Shown here: piece by piece, positions 16,513 through 26,028 of the stretch | Layout of the letters: each line of letters starts with the position of its first letter | How positions within the stretch are numbered: the stretch's first letter is position 1 | Assembly: GCF_035958815.1 (NCBI RefSeq) | Contig: NZ_CP108383.1 | Span: forward strand, 2,852,001 to 2,916,000 | Source of the DNA: Nocardia sp. NBC_01327 | GTDB taxonomy: Bacteria; Actinomycetota; Actinomycetes; Mycobacteriales; Mycobacteriaceae | DNA: 64,000 bases | Direction of reading: 5' to 3' | Notes under the pieces: model-generated | Seen by the model: the letters and a program-made list of their open reading frames with translations, nothing else | What the model was told of the DNA's origin: nothing | The model's database searches: none | Position numbers and translations under genes: made by a program

Positions 16513-17436
16513 GTGGACGTTCTCAGTGACGTGCTCGCCGCTATGCGGGCGGGCCGGCCGTATGCGGGTCGCAGCATCTGCCGGGCCCCGTGGGGTGTGC
16601 GTTTTCCCGCAGGCGATGCCGCCTGCTGTCACATTGTTCTGCAGGGTGGATGCAGCCTCGTTCCGGCCGACGGGACGCCACCGGTGACCCTGGGGGTCGG
16701 AGACATCCTGTTCACCGGGCCCCGGCATGCGCATACGCTGGCAGACCGCCCCGGCAGTCCCGCCGTCGAATTCCAGCCGGATCGGGGCAGCGGCTACTCC
16801 GTGGTGGAGTTGGACATCCCCGGCCCCGGCGCCATCACCGAAATGCTGTGTGTCTGCTACACATTCGATCTCGCTCGCCCTCATCCGCTGCTGCGAACCC
16901 TGCCGCCGATGATCCACCTGCCTGCCCGTATCGGCGACCATCGCGCGCTCCGGGCCACGGTCGACATGCTCGGCAATGAACTGCACCGCCCGGGCTCCGG
17001 CACCGATGCGATTCTGCCCGCGCTCATCGATATGTTGCTGCTGTATGTGCTGCGCGCGTGGCTCGACGAGAACGCCGATACCGCCACCGACGGCTGGGCC
17101 ACCGCCCTCACCGATCCGGTGATCGCCACCGCGCTACACCACATCCACCGGGAACCCGAAAACCAGTGGACCGTCGAGGAATTGGCCACTCGTGCCGGAG
17201 TCTCCCGCGCGACGTTCGCCAAGCGTTTCACCACCGTCGTCGGCCAACCGCCCCTGACGTACCTCACCTGGTGGCGAATGATCACCGCGGCCCGCCTGCT
17301 GGACCGCACCGACGACCCGATCCACGCCATCGCTCAACGCTGTGGATACAGCTCGGAATACGCCTTCTCCAAAGCATTCAAACGTGAATACGGCCTTCCT
17401 CCGGGCCGGTACCGCCGACAACAACAACCGGTGTAA
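16513..17436 (+). CDS. AraC-family regulator with cupin sensor
   Basis: A 307-residue transcription factor. Residues 1-160 form a cupin-type effector domain (WGVRFPAGDAACCHIVLQGG, LGVGDILFTGPRHAHTL). The C-terminal 100 residues carry two helix-turn-helix motifs (WTVEELATRAGVSRATFAKR and AIAQRCGYSSEYAFSKAFKR) ending PPGRYRR, the AraC signature. GTG 16513 is the start. It is divergent from the quinone oxidoreductase, which it likely controls. Close relatives often regulate detoxification oxidoreductases (family knowledge). Confidence 0.88.
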   Translation: MDVLSDVLAAMRAGRPYAGRSICRAPWGVRFPAGDAACCHIVLQGGCSLVPADGTPPVTLGVGDILFTGPRHAHTLADRPGSPAVEFQPDRGSGYSVVELDIPGPGAITEMLCVCYTFDLARPHPLLRTLPPMIHLPARIGDHRALRATVDMLGNELHRPGSGTDAILPALIDMLLLYVLRAWLDENADTATDGWATALTDPVIATALHHIHREPENQWTVEELATRAGVSRATFAKRFTTVVGQPPLTYLTWWRMITAARLLDRTDDPIHAIAQRCGYSSEYAFSKAFKREYGLPPGRYRRQQQPV

Positions 17437-17439
17437 TCG

Positions 17440-18627
17440 TCAGGCGTCGTCCGGTGGAATCTTATTGCTGGGCAGTGCTTGTCGAAGTTCGGCGAGGGCC
17501 AGGGCTGCCAGGGCGAGGAAGGTGATCGCGCCGATGGCGGCCACCGTGTGCAGGCCGGTGGTGAATGCGGTGCGGGCGGATTCGAGTACTTCGTTGTGCA
17601 GTGCGGGCGGCAGGTCTCGGGCGATTGTTACTGCGCCGGTGATGCTTTCGTGGGCCCGGTCGGCTGCGACCGGGGGTAGTGCGGTGAGGGTGGGCATGTG
17701 GGCGCGATAGACCGCGGCGCCGATGCTGCCCAGGACGGCTACGCCTGCGGCGACACCGAATTGGCCGCCGGTTTCCGCGGTTGCGGAGGCGGAGCCCGCC
17801 ATTTCGGGGGGTGCGGCGCCGAGTACGAGGTCGTAGCCCAGGGACATACCGGGGCCGATGCCTGCCATGGCGATGGCGAAACCGATGATCAGCGGGGGTA
17901 GGCCGGTGGTGGTGTCCACCTGGGTGATCAGGGCGTAGCCGAGTGCGGCGACAGTGAGCCCGGTGGCGGTGATGTAGGCCGGGCGGACTGTGCGGGCCAG
18001 GGCCGGGCCGAGTCCGATGGTCAGCAGCATGGCGAAAGCCGGTGGCACCATCCACAATCCGGCCCGGAGCGTCGAGTATCCGAGCGCCGTCTGCAGATAC
18101 AGGTTGATCATCAGGATGCTGCCGCCCTGCACCGCGCCGACGAGCAGGCTGAGGGTGAAGGCGCCGCGGAAGATTCGGTTGGCGAACAGGCGCAGTTCCA
18201 GGAGCGGCTGCCGGAGTGTGCGCTGCCGCAGCACGAATGCGGTGAAGACGATCGCGCCCAGGGCGACACTCAGCCAGGCCAGGGGCTGGCGGCTGTCCCG
18301 GGACAGCTCGGTGATGCCGTAGACCGTGGGCAGTATTGCCGCCAATGACAGTGCGACGCTGAGGATATCGAGCCGGGCCGCGTCGGGATTGCGGTATTCG
18401 GGCAGTAGCAGCGGGCCCGCGATCAGCAGTAGCAGCATGACCGGCACCGCCAGCAGAAATACCGAGCCCCACCAGAAGTGGTCCAGGAGTGCACCTCCCG
18501 CGATCGGGCCGATGATTGCGCCGCCCATGAAGCAGCCGGTGAAGGCCGCCACGGCCGCCGCGCGCTGCCTGGGGTCGGCGAACATGGTGCCGATCAGCGC
18601 CAGTCCGGAGGGGGAACGGACCGATGG
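17440..18627 (-). pseudogene. N-terminally truncated DHA2/EmrB-type MFS transporter
   Basis: The frame encodes about 10 hydrophobic segments aligning with the later part of a 14-helix DHA2 drug/proton antiporter. It opens in the loop SGLALIGTMFADPRQRAAAVA that normally follows helix 4, so roughly 110 N-terminal residues are missing. Upstream, the frame runs into the TGA stop (18628-18630) of the alpha/beta hydrolase, which is in the same reading frame. No start codon with a ribosome site exists before ATG 18585. The simplest reading is a deletion that removed the transporter's 5' end and placed it behind the hydrolase. A non-functional remnant is most likely. Confidence 0.75.
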
Positions 18628-19413
18628 TCAATGCCGTTGCAGGAATTGGTCTTTCAGCATGAGCGACACGACTGAGGGAGCGATGTCGTGATTCTGCCCG
18701 GCGAGTACGTGCAGGCGGAAAGTCGAATTCGCCGAGGCGATCGCCGCTGCGGAATCATGCAGCATCGGTGGACTCTGCTCGCCCACCATCACAACCGTCG
18801 GCACCGAAACCGCGGCCGCGGAATCGGCCGGATGCACAACCCCGCCGAGAATGGTCATCTCATAGACCAGAGTGTGCGCCATTGCCTCCAAGGCCGGCCG
18901 GAACGGCGCATTACGCATCTGGGAGACAATGGATTCCGGTATTCCGATGATGTCGGTCTGGAAATACTCCACCGCCGCGCCGCGCTCTCCCGCCGTGATC
19001 AGTCGATCCAGCTGCTCGGCGAAAGGCTGGTCCGTGCGCACCGGCGGCGGCTCGTAGAGCGCGAGACCGCGCACCGGAACTCCGGCGGCCGCCGCAGCCA
19101 GCGCGAGCACCGCACCGGAGGAGTAGCCGAAAACCACAGGCGCACTGGATGTCTGCCTGACAATGGCGGCCAGGTCGGCGATTTCGGCCTCGACGGAGTA
19201 CTCCGGCGCATCGCCGCTGCCGCCCCGCCCTCGCCGGTCGTAGTTGAACACCGTGAAATACGCGGCCAACTCCTCGGCGAAGGCCTGATGGGTCGATCTG
19301 TCATTGAACGCGCCGAGTACGAGCACCAGCGGCGGCCCGTCCCCGCGCCGATCGAAGGCGATGACGGTGCCGTCCGCGGAGACGACCTTGCCGGTGTGCG
19401 GGTCTGGACTCAT
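18628..19413 (-). CDS. Alpha/beta hydrolase
   Basis: A 261-residue alpha/beta-fold hydrolase. It shows FNYDRRGRGGSGD (oxyanion region), the nucleophile elbow GYSSGA, and a C-terminal GQNHDI with the catalytic His. ATG 19413 follows GAAGGAG. It lies 59 nt behind the ECF sigma factor gene on the same strand and is probably in that operon. Small hydrolases of this kind are often found beside ECF42-type sigma factors and DGPF proteins. Substrate unknown. Its stop codon abuts the truncated transporter. Confidence 0.84.
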   Translation of the reverse strand: MSPDPHTGKVVSADGTVIAFDRRGDGPPLVLVLGAFNDRSTHQAFAEELAAYFTVFNYDRRGRGGSGDAPEYSVEAEIADLAAIVRQTSSAPVVFGYSSGAVLALAAAAAGVPVRGLALYEPPPVRTDQPFAEQLDRLITAGERGAAVEYFQTDIIGIPESIVSQMRNAPFRPALEAMAHTLVYEMTILGGVVHPADSAAAVSVPTVVMVGEQSPPMLHDSAAAIASANSTFRLHVLAGQNHDIAPSVVSLMLKDQFLQRH

Positions 19414-19472
19414 GGCAGAACTCCTTCGGGTCGATGTGTCCTCCCGACGAACGGCATGACCCGATACGGACA

Positions 19473-20711
19473 TCAGCGCGAGAGTTCCTCGAGTCGCCGG
19501 GTGAGATACCGGCGCTCGGCCTCGGTCGTGACCAGCTCCAGCGCCCGTTCATAGGAGGCCGCCGCCGCTTCGGCTCTCCCGAGCCGCCGCAGCAGATCGG
19601 CCCTGGTCGCAGGCAGCAGATGGTTCTCGGCGAGCGCCTTCTCGGCCTCCAGATCGGCCAGTAGCGCGAGGCCCGCGTCCGGTCCCTCCGCCATGGCGAT
19701 CGCGACGACCCGATTGAGCCGGACGATGGGCGAGGGCACCAGCCGGACGAGGTGGTCGTACAGCCCGGCGATCTGCGCCCAGTCGGTCGCCGCGGCGGTC
19801 GGCGCGGTCGCATGGCAGGCCGCGATCGCCGCCTGCACCCGGTACGGGCCGACCGGTCCGCGCAGCATCGCGCTGTCGAGAATCGCTGTGCCCTCGGCGA
19901 TCTCGCCTCGATCCCACCTCGATCGATCCTGGAATTCGAGCGATACCAGCTCCCCGGCCTCGTTCACCCGGGTGGTGCGCCGCGCATCGTGCAGCAGCAT
20001 CAATGCCAGCAGCCCCTGCGCCTCCGGCTCATCGGGCATCAATTCGACCAGCAGTCGCTGCAGCCGAATCGCCTCGGCGCTCAGGCTTTCCCGAATCAGA
20101 TCGGCGCCCGTTGTCGCCGCATACCCCTCATTGAAGATCAGATACAGCACCCCCAGCACCGCGGTCGTCCGTTCCGGCAGCAGATGCGCGGGCGGCACCC
20201 GGTACGGAATGCCCGCATTCTTGATCTTCGCCCTGGCGCGCACGAGCCGTTTGGCCAGCGTCTGCTCCGGCATCAGAAAGGCCCGCGCGATCTGCGCCGT
20301 GCTCAGCCCGGCCAGTGTCCGCAGGGTGAGCGCGATCTGCGATTCGAACGCCAGCGCCGGATGACAGCAGGTGAATATGAGCCGCAGCCGATCATCGCGG
20401 ATCTCCTCCGCCTCGAATAGGCCGGAATCCGAAGGTGGTGTCAGCACAGCCAACTCCCGTAATTTGGCCCCGCCCACAGTATTCCGGCGCATTCGATCGA
20501 TGGCGTGATTGCGTGCCGTGGTGGTCAGCCAGGCCCCCGGCCTGCGCGGCACCCCGTCCCGCGGCCACACCTGCACGGCGGTGGCGAAGGCCTCCTGCGC
20601 CGCCTCCTCGGCCAATTCCCAATCCCCGGTCACCCGAATCAGCGTGGCGACAATATGCCCCCACTCACCGCGGAACGCCTCCGCGACCGCATCATCGACC
20701 TCGCCGCTCAC
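19473..20711 (-). CDS. ECF sigma factor with C-terminal TPR-like extension (ECF42 type)
   Basis: A 412-residue sigma factor: region 2 at about residues 10-75 (DWELAEEAAQEAFATAVQVW, TARNHAIDRMRR), region 4 at about 115-170 (LRTLAGLSTAQIARAFLMPE, TLAKRLVRARAKI). A long C-terminal helical domain of about 220 residues replaces the usual separate anti-sigma control (LYLIFNEGYAAT, DWAQIAGLYDHLVRL, NRVVAIAMAEGPDAGL). This architecture and the adjacent DGPF gene define the ECF42 group, where the extension is required for activity (family knowledge). The gene overlaps the DGPF gene by 4 bp. No anti-sigma gene is present. Confidence 0.9.
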   Translation of the reverse strand: MSGEVDDAVAEAFRGEWGHIVATLIRVTGDWELAEEAAQEAFATAVQVWPRDGVPRRPGAWLTTTARNHAIDRMRRNTVGGAKLRELAVLTPPSDSGLFEAEEIRDDRLRLIFTCCHPALAFESQIALTLRTLAGLSTAQIARAFLMPEQTLAKRLVRARAKIKNAGIPYRVPPAHLLPERTTAVLGVLYLIFNEGYAATTGADLIRESLSAEAIRLQRLLVELMPDEPEAQGLLALMLLHDARRTTRVNEAGELVSLEFQDRSRWDRGEIAEGTAILDSAMLRGPVGPYRVQAAIAACHATAPTAAATDWAQIAGLYDHLVRLVPSPIVRLNRVVAIAMAEGPDAGLALLADLEAEKALAENHLLPATRADLLRRLGRAEAAAASYERALELVTTEAERRYLTRRLEELSR

Positions 20712-21028
20712 TGCACCATCAGCGGTCGAACCTCGATCGCCCCCAGCGCCGCCGCCGGATGCCGCGACGCGATATCAATGGCCTCATCCAAATCAGCACA
20801 TTCGATCAACGCCGCCCCGCCGATCTGATCCTTGGTCTCCGCAAACGGCCCATCCGACAGCAGCACCTCCGCCCCCCGAACCCGCACAGTCGTCGCATCA
20901 CTGGTCGGCCGCAACCCCGTAACCTCCTGCAACACCCCCCGAGCCCGCATCTCCCGAGCCCACTCCCCACACCCGGCAACCTCCGACACTTCAGCCTCAT
21001 CGGTCGCGATCATGAGCAAATACTTCAT
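20708..21028 (-). CDS. YCII-related DGPF-domain protein
   Basis: A 106-residue protein with the YCII-like fold: MKYLLMIATDE at the start, LRPTSDATTVRV, the signature LLSDGPFAETKDQIGGAALIE, and EAIDIASRHPAA. These proteins form barrels and are the usual targets and partners of ECF42 sigma factors. It overlaps the downstream sigma gene (ATGA), so both are translated together. Biochemical role is unknown. Confidence 0.88.
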   Translation of the reverse strand: MKYLLMIATDEAEVSEVAGCGEWAREMRARGVLQEVTGLRPTSDATTVRVRGAEVLLSDGPFAETKDQIGGAALIECADLDEAIDIASRHPAAALGAIEVRPLMVQ

Positions 21029-21209
21029 CGCTCCTCCTCCAGGTTCGATTTGCCTTCACCGATACGACGAACAGCCCGGGCTGACAAGGACCGCTGTGCA
21101 CATCGAACACCGCACAGCCCGCCCACGTGCCGCACCGCACGCGTGCGGACTGCGCGGTTCAGAGACCGGCTGTGCGGATCCGTCGCGATATCGGGCGATA
21201 TCGCAGCGG

Positions 21210-21773
21210 TCAGTTTCGGGTTCCGCGGGTGGCCAGGTGCCGGAAGTCGCTAGTCAGGTGGGTGGGGTCGCGAGCGAAGTCGTGGTCGATCCACCAGGCC
21301 AGGAGGCCGACTGTGGCGGCGGCGTAGAACTCGGCGATGACCTCGGGGGGTGGGGCGTGGTCGGTGCCGGGGTTGTGCGGGAGGTGGTCCGCGAGGAGTT
21401 GGACTATGAAGTCGTGGAGGTGGCGGGTTACTACGGTGCCGCCCTGTTTGCCGCAGAGGGCGCGGTAGACGCGCTGGTTGCGGTGGGCGTGGTCGAAGAG
21501 GAGGGCGGCGGGGCGGTCCACCTCGAGGGGCAGGCCGGCGGAGGCGGTATGGGCGAAGTCGGCTTCGAGTTGTGCCCGCATGCTGTCGAAGGTGGCGGTG
21601 AGCAGGGCTTCTTTATCGCGGTAGTGGACGTAGAAGGTGGAGCGGCCGATATCGGCGCGGTCGAGGATGTCCTGCACCGTCATGTTTTCGTAGCCCTTGT
21701 CCAGGACGAGGGCGATGAAGGCTTCGTGCAGGGTTTTTCGCGTGCGGCGCACCCGGCGGTCCGGCTCGGCCAC
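21210..21773 (-). CDS. TetR-family regulator
   Basis: A 187-residue repressor: N-terminal HTH (RTRKTLHEAFIALVLDKG, VQDILDRADIGRSTFYVHYRDK) and a ligand-binding C-terminal domain with the AcrR-like segment EVIAEFYAAATVGLLAWW. I place the start at GTG 21773 because GAGGAGG lies 5 nt upstream; the frame opens ten codons earlier. It is divergent from the methyltransferase gene, with the inverted repeat GAACA-TGT-TGTTC between them as a possible operator. Confidence 0.87.
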   Translation of the reverse strand: MAEPDRRVRRTRKTLHEAFIALVLDKGYENMTVQDILDRADIGRSTFYVHYRDKEALLTATFDSMRAQLEADFAHTASAGLPLEVDRPAALLFDHAHRNQRVYRALCGKQGGTVVTRHLHDFIVQLLADHLPHNPGTDHAPPPEVIAEFYAAATVGLLAWWIDHDFARDPTHLTSDFRHLATRGTRN

Positions 21774-21845
21774 GGTTGCCTCCTCGACTTTCCGGACAAC
21801 CACTCGGCTGATGTCCGGTAGTGAACGAATGCCCGGAACTGGTTG

Positions 21846-21890
21846 TTGACCAGCAGCTCCTCACCGACAGCATAATCGAACATGTTGTTC
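21846..21890 (+). promoter_or_regulatory. Candidate promoter and TetR operator for the methyltransferase
   Basis: TTGACC (21846-21851) and CATAAT (21871-21876) resemble a sigma-70 promoter with a long 19-nt spacer. Immediately after is the inverted repeat GAACA-TGT-TGTTC (21878-21890), positioned to block transcription of the gene starting at 21941. Confidence 0.42.
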
Positions 21891-21940
21891 AGAAACATAT
21901 GCGATGTTCGGCAAGCTGGCCGTGGCGAAGGAGCTTGGGC

Positions 21941-22768
21941 ATGAAAGACACACTGATCGATACCCAGTACTCGACCGGCGTATCGCGGCGAAATATCGAG
22001 CAGGCCTTGCTGGCCGCGGGCAAAGACCTCGACCACCTCCGGCCCGAGGATCTCGCGCTGCTCGAAGACTTCCATACGATGGGTCGTTATGCCACAGGGC
22101 AATTGGTGGATCTTGCCGGGGTCACCGCGGCGGACGCAGTGCTCGACGCGGGCAGTGGAATCGGCGGAACGGCACGCTTCGTCGCCGACCACTGTCACTG
22201 CCGGGTGACCGCCGTCGACCTGACCGAGGAGTACTGCGATACGGCGCGCTGGCTCAATCAGCGTGTGGGACTGGATGATCGAATCTCGGTACAGCGCGCC
22301 GACGTCACCGATCTGCCGTTCGCCGACGCCACCTTCCAGATCGCTTTCAGTCAGCACGTGCAGATGAACGTGGCAGACAAGCCTCGCCTCTACCGGGAAG
22401 CGCGCCGGGTTCTGGTGGACGGCGGCCGGCTTGCCATGTGGGACATCACCTCTGGCGAGACCGGTGAGCTCGACTATCCGCTGCCGTGGGCCGATCGACC
22501 CGACCTGGGTCACCTGATCGGGGCCGGCGAATTGCACGCCATCGTCGAGTCCTCGGGATTCGAGATCGACCACTGGAACGATCTCACCGACCAGGCGGCC
22601 GCGCTGATGCAGGCGATTCTGGCGCTGCCGCCCGCACCACTCGGACTGCACGCCTTCGTCACCGACTTCGCCCAGAAGGCGGCGAACCTGACCCGCGCTC
22701 TCGCCGACGGACGCCTTCGAGTCATCCAGGGCGTGGCGCGAGCAGTCGCCCCTCAGTCGCGTTCGTAA
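21941..22768 (+). CDS. SAM-dependent class I methyltransferase
   Basis: A 275-residue methyltransferase of the ubiE/sterol-methyltransferase-like type. Motif I is VLDAGSGIGGTARF, followed by VTAVDLTEEYC, the motif near RADVTDLPFADATFQ, and LVDGGRLAMWDIT. The substrate is not evident; relatives methylate small lipophilic or amine substrates. ATG 21941 follows GAAGGAG; the upstream-extended frame covers the operator region and is not coding. It is likely repressed by the divergent TetR. It overlaps the convergent PEBP gene by 16 bp. Confidence 0.85.
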   Translation: MKDTLIDTQYSTGVSRRNIEQALLAAGKDLDHLRPEDLALLEDFHTMGRYATGQLVDLAGVTAADAVLDAGSGIGGTARFVADHCHCRVTAVDLTEEYCDTARWLNQRVGLDDRISVQRADVTDLPFADATFQIAFSQHVQMNVADKPRLYREARRVLVDGGRLAMWDITSGETGELDYPLPWADRPDLGHLIGAGELHAIVESSGFEIDHWNDLTDQAAALMQAILALPPAPLGLHAFVTDFAQKAANLTRALADGRLRVIQGVARAVAPQSRS

Positions 22769-23325
22769 GTGCCCGTGAGCTTTCCGCGACCGAGGACATG
22801 CCCATCGATGGCCGCGAGCGTCTCGGCGAGCGTCGCCTCGCCGCCGAGCCCACTCGGGGCATCCAGTGCGAAGAGCTGAAAGATGTAGCGGTGCGGCCCA
22901 TGACCGGGAATCGGACGAGGCCCGGCATATCCACGCCGTTTGAACGAACCGACGCCGATCTGAAATGCCGGCCTCGCCGAATACTCCAGTGCGAGAGCCC
23001 CTTCGGGAATCCCCCCGCAGTCGGCAGCTATTCCGGAGAAGAGGCCGTGCACAATCGGCCGCGGTAGCGGCACATCGGGATCCTCGACGATGAGGACCAA
23101 CTCCACCGCCGCAGCGGGCACGCCGGACCAGTACAGCGCCGGCGAAATATTCGCACCGACTCCTGCGCCCGCATGCCGCTGCGGTATGGCCGCCCCCTCG
23201 GCAAAAGCGGTGCTCGTCACCGTAATCAGCTCCGGTGCACCGGCAATCGCGCTGTGATGCCATGCGATCTTGCCGATGCCCGCGCGCACGGGCCGCAGCA
23301 GCCGGGCGATCGGATGCTTGATCAT
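22753..23325 (-). CDS. YbhB/YbcL-type PEBP (Raf-kinase-inhibitor-like) protein
   Basis: A 190-residue phosphatidylethanolamine-binding-like protein. It shows LITVTSTAFAEGAAIPQRHAG, NISPALYWSGVPAAAVELVLIVEDPDVP (DPDxP ligand-pocket motif), PIVHGLFSGI and GPRPIPGHGPHRYIFQLFAL with the GxHRY motif. The start ATG 23325 is preceded by GGAAG. It lies 19 nt after the small hydro-lyase subunit gene and so appears to be the last gene of that operon. Its role there is not obvious. Confidence 0.85.
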   Translation of the reverse strand: MIKHPIARLLRPVRAGIGKIAWHHSAIAGAPELITVTSTAFAEGAAIPQRHAGAGVGANISPALYWSGVPAAAVELVLIVEDPDVPLPRPIVHGLFSGIAADCGGIPEGALALEYSARPAFQIGVGSFKRRGYAGPRPIPGHGPHRYIFQLFALDAPSGLGGEATLAETLAAIDGHVLGRGKLTGTYERD

Positions 23326-23344
23326 CAGAACTTCCTCTCCATCG

Positions 23345-23902
23345 TCATGCGCTGGTCCCACTGTCGACCGGGATGGCGCCCGAGCGGAAGACGTCGAGTA
23401 GTTCGATCGGGAGGAATCCCTGCTCGGCCAGCCGGGCCAGGACTCCGCCGCTGGCCAGGATTTCCAGGATGAGGGGCGGCAGTGCGGGCGCCCGGCCGGA
23501 GGCGCCGGTGGTGTCGTTTCCGAAAGCGCCGCTGGCGAAGTCGAAGCTGCCGTGGTCGCCGTCGGAGAACATCGCGGTGACTCCGGGCACGGTGAGGGCG
23601 GGCAGGCCGGCATTGACGGCATTGCGGAAGAACAGCGAATTGAATTCCTCCGCGATCAGCGCCGCCACCCCCAGGCTGCGGAACAGTGCGGCCACCGGTC
23701 GTGAGGATCCGACGCCGAAGTTCTTGCCCGCCAGGACAATATCGCCGGGTGCGACAAGCTCGGTCCAGCCCGGCCGGATCTGATAGAAGACATGCTTCGC
23801 CGCTTCGGGGATATCGAGCTTCATGGCGAACGCGGGATACATGGCATCGGTGTCGATCGAATCGCCGAAGACCCAGACCCGGCCGGAAATACTGGTGCTC
23901 AT
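23345..23902 (-). CDS. Small subunit of a LeuCD/homoaconitase-type hydro-lyase
   Basis: A 185-residue swivel-domain subunit of an aconitase-superfamily enzyme. The anchor motifs [10 protein letters not shown] and [14 protein letters not shown] are clear. In isopropylmalate isomerases the loop after DTD normally reads like PARYL; here it is PAFAMKL, so the substrate is probably not isopropylmalate (inference). The gene overlaps the large-subunit gene by 4 bp. Together with the lyase and PrpD-like genes upstream it suggests hydration or isomerisation of a C-alkylated di- or tricarboxylate. Confidence 0.85.
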   Translation of the reverse strand: MSTSISGRVWVFGDSIDTDAMYPAFAMKLDIPEAAKHVFYQIRPGWTELVAPGDIVLAGKNFGVGSSRPVAALFRSLGVAALIAEEFNSLFFRNAVNAGLPALTVPGVTAMFSDGDHGSFDFASGAFGNDTTGASGRAPALPPLILEILASGGVLARLAEQGFLPIELLDVFRSGAIPVDSGTSA

Positions 23903-25146
23903 GCGGTCACGCTCCGGGGATCGGTGATGTAGCCGGCCACCGCCGAGGCGGCGACGGTGGCGGGGGAGGCCATATAGATCTCGGCCTCCGTACTGCCCAT
24001 CCGGCCGGTGAAATTGCGGGTGCTGGAGGTGAGGCAGACTTCGCCGGCCCCGATGACGCCCATGTGGTATCCGAAGCAGGCCCCGCAGGTCGAATTGGTC
24101 ACTACGCCACCGGCATCGGCAATATCCTGCAGATAGCCCAGGCGCATGGCATCGCGATACACCTGCTGCGACGCCGGTGTCACCAGCAGCCGCACTCCGG
24201 GCGCCACGGCCCTGCCCCGCAGGATCTGCGCGGTAATGCGCAGATCCTCGAGCTGACCATTGGCGCAGGACCCGATGAAGGCCTGATGAATCGTGCGCCG
24301 CTCGATCTGCGAGACCGGTAATCCATTGCGGCTCACCGTGCCCGGCCGTGCCACATAGGGTTCGAGACCGCTCAGATCGACCTCACGCACCGCGAAGTAC
24401 TCGGCATCCGCATCGGCATCGGCGGGCTCGAAATCGTGGACGCCGCGCTCGTGCAGGAAGTCCCGCAGGATCTCGTCGACACCGAAAGTTGCGAAATCAG
24501 CGGAGATTTCGGCCGCCTGCGTGGCTATGGTGCGCCGGTCGCTGAGCGGAATGCTCGCCATACCGGAGCCGCCGAACTCCAGATTCATATTGGTGGCGTC
24601 ACCATAGGAATCGGCGATGTAGAGGAACACGTCCTTACCGCTGATCCCTTCGGGCAGTGCACCATTGAGCTCATAGCGAATGGTCGGCGCGACCTGGAAC
24701 CAGGTGGACCCGGTGCACATGATCGAGTACAGCTCGGCGGGCCCGAGACCCCGCGCCGCGGTGTTGTACGCACCACCCGCGCAGGTGTGCGAGTCGGTAC
24801 AGGCCAGCACCTCGCCGGGGCGGGCGAGACCGTTCTCCGCGATCACCTGATGGCAGATGCCGTGCCGCCCGACATCGAAGAACTTCTCGATGCCGAAGTC
24901 CGCGACGAACTTTCGCGCCTTGGGCCCGCCCTCGGCATCCTTGAGCGTCGGCGCCGGGACCGCGTGGTCCATGATGACGGCCACTTTGTCAGGGTCGTGG
25001 ATCCGGGAGGGCGGGATCCACAGCGTCGCGAACTGCAGGTCGATCATGACGCACATGTCGACGTCGACGGTGACGATGTCACCCGGGCGCACCTGTGCGA
25101 CACCGGCTTTGCGGGCCAGCAGATTCTCGATCATTGTCATGCCCAT
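23899..25146 (-). CDS. Large subunit of a LeuCD/homoaconitase-type hydro-lyase
   Basis: A 415-residue [4Fe-4S] hydro-lyase subunit. Cluster ligands are Cys294 (GSCANG), Cys354 and Cys357 ([11 protein letters not shown]). Other signatures are [19 protein letters not shown] and [13 protein letters not shown]. It resembles the archaeal/anaerobe-type subunit (LeuC2, AksD, dimethylmaleate hydratase DmdA) more than the long bacterial LeuC. Candidate reactions are dimethylmaleate or 2-methyl-cis-aconitate hydration. It starts 3 nt after the lyase gene stop in a tight minus-strand operon. Confidence 0.87.
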   Translation of the reverse strand: MGMTMIENLLARKAGVAQVRPGDIVTVDVDMCVMIDLQFATLWIPPSRIHDPDKVAVIMDHAVPAPTLKDAEGGPKARKFVADFGIEKFFDVGRHGICHQVIAENGLARPGEVLACTDSHTCAGGAYNTAARGLGPAELYSIMCTGSTWFQVAPTIRYELNGALPEGISGKDVFLYIADSYGDATNMNLEFGGSGMASIPLSDRRTIATQAAEISADFATFGVDEILRDFLHERGVHDFEPADADADAEYFAVREVDLSGLEPYVARPGTVSRNGLPVSQIERRTIHQAFIGSCANGQLEDLRITAQILRGRAVAPGVRLLVTPASQQVYRDAMRLGYLQDIADAGGVVTNSTCGACFGYHMGVIGAGEVCLTSSTRNFTGRMGSTEAEIYMASPATVAASAVAGYITDPRSVTA

Positions 25147-25149
25147 GGT

Positions 25150-26025
25150 TCAGGCTCCTTCGAAACGGTAGCGCTCGCCGAGCTCGGACCATTCGGTCAA
25201 GCCGACCAGAGTGAAGAATTCGCCGGGACTTCCCGGCAGCAGCGGTGCGGGATCACGCCCGAGCAGCCCGGTGAGACCGGTCAGCATGGCGAATGCGGCC
25301 GCCCCCAAGGGGTTCGACGGATGGATGACGATCGAGTAGCCCAGCTCCTGGAGCCGCGCGGTCGATTCGATCGGCGTCAGGCCGCCGATCACGAGATTGA
25401 TCAGGAGCGGTGCGGACACCTCCTTCGCAATCCGCTCGATCTCGTCGATGCCCTGCGGCGCTTCGACGAAGAGGACATCCGCGCCCGCGGCGGCATACGC
25501 ATTGGCGCGTTCGATCGCGGCATCGATACCCAGCGGCCCGCGTGCGTCGGTGCGGGCGATCACCACGAGATCGGGATCGGTGCGGGCATCGAGCGCTGCC
25601 TCGAGTTTGACCACGAACTCACCGGTGCTGATGAGTTCCTTCTCCGGCAGATGTCCGCACTTCTTCGGAAAAGCCTGATCCTCCAACTGAATCGCGGCAA
25701 CTCCGGCGGCCTCGTACTCACGGACGGTGCGGATGACATTCAGGGGTGCGCCGTATCCGGTATCGGCATCGGCGATGAGCGGGATATCGCCGAGCGCGCG
25801 CACCAGAACCCGTGCGCGCTCGACCATTTCGGTCTGGGTGACCAGCCCGATATCCGGCAGCCCGAATCCGGAGGCCGCGACACCCGCACCGGTCAGGTAG
25901 GCCGCGGTGAACCCGATCCGGCTCACCAGCGATGCCGAGAGCCCATCGAAAACACCTGGTGCGATGACGATCTCGTCATCGGCAATGGCCGCGCGCAGGC
26001 GGGTCCGGGCCTCGTGTGGATTCAT
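25150..26025 (-). CDS. Isocitrate-lyase/PEP-mutase family C-C lyase (PrpB- or dimethylmalate-lyase-like)
   Basis: A 291-residue TIM-barrel enzyme. Signatures are APGVFDGLSASLVSRIGF, ADADTGYG for metal binding, QLEDQAFPKKCGH with the catalytic KKCGH at residues 121-125, and VIARTDARG. The KKCGH motif marks true lyases (methylisocitrate lyase, 2,3-dimethylmalate lyase) and not phosphonate mutases. It would cleave a branched hydroxy acid to pyruvate plus a shorter acid. Gaps of 3 nt on both sides tie it to the hydro-lyase and PrpD-like genes. Confidence 0.87.
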   Translation of the reverse strand: MNPHEARTRLRAAIADDEIVIAPGVFDGLSASLVSRIGFTAAYLTGAGVAASGFGLPDIGLVTQTEMVERARVLVRALGDIPLIADADTGYGAPLNVIRTVREYEAAGVAAIQLEDQAFPKKCGHLPEKELISTGEFVVKLEAALDARTDPDLVVIARTDARGPLGIDAAIERANAYAAAGADVLFVEAPQGIDEIERIAKEVSAPLLINLVIGGLTPIESTARLQELGYSIVIHPSNPLGAAAFAMLTGLTGLLGRDPAPLLPGSPGEFFTLVGLTEWSELGERYRFEGA

Positions 26026-26028
26026 GTC

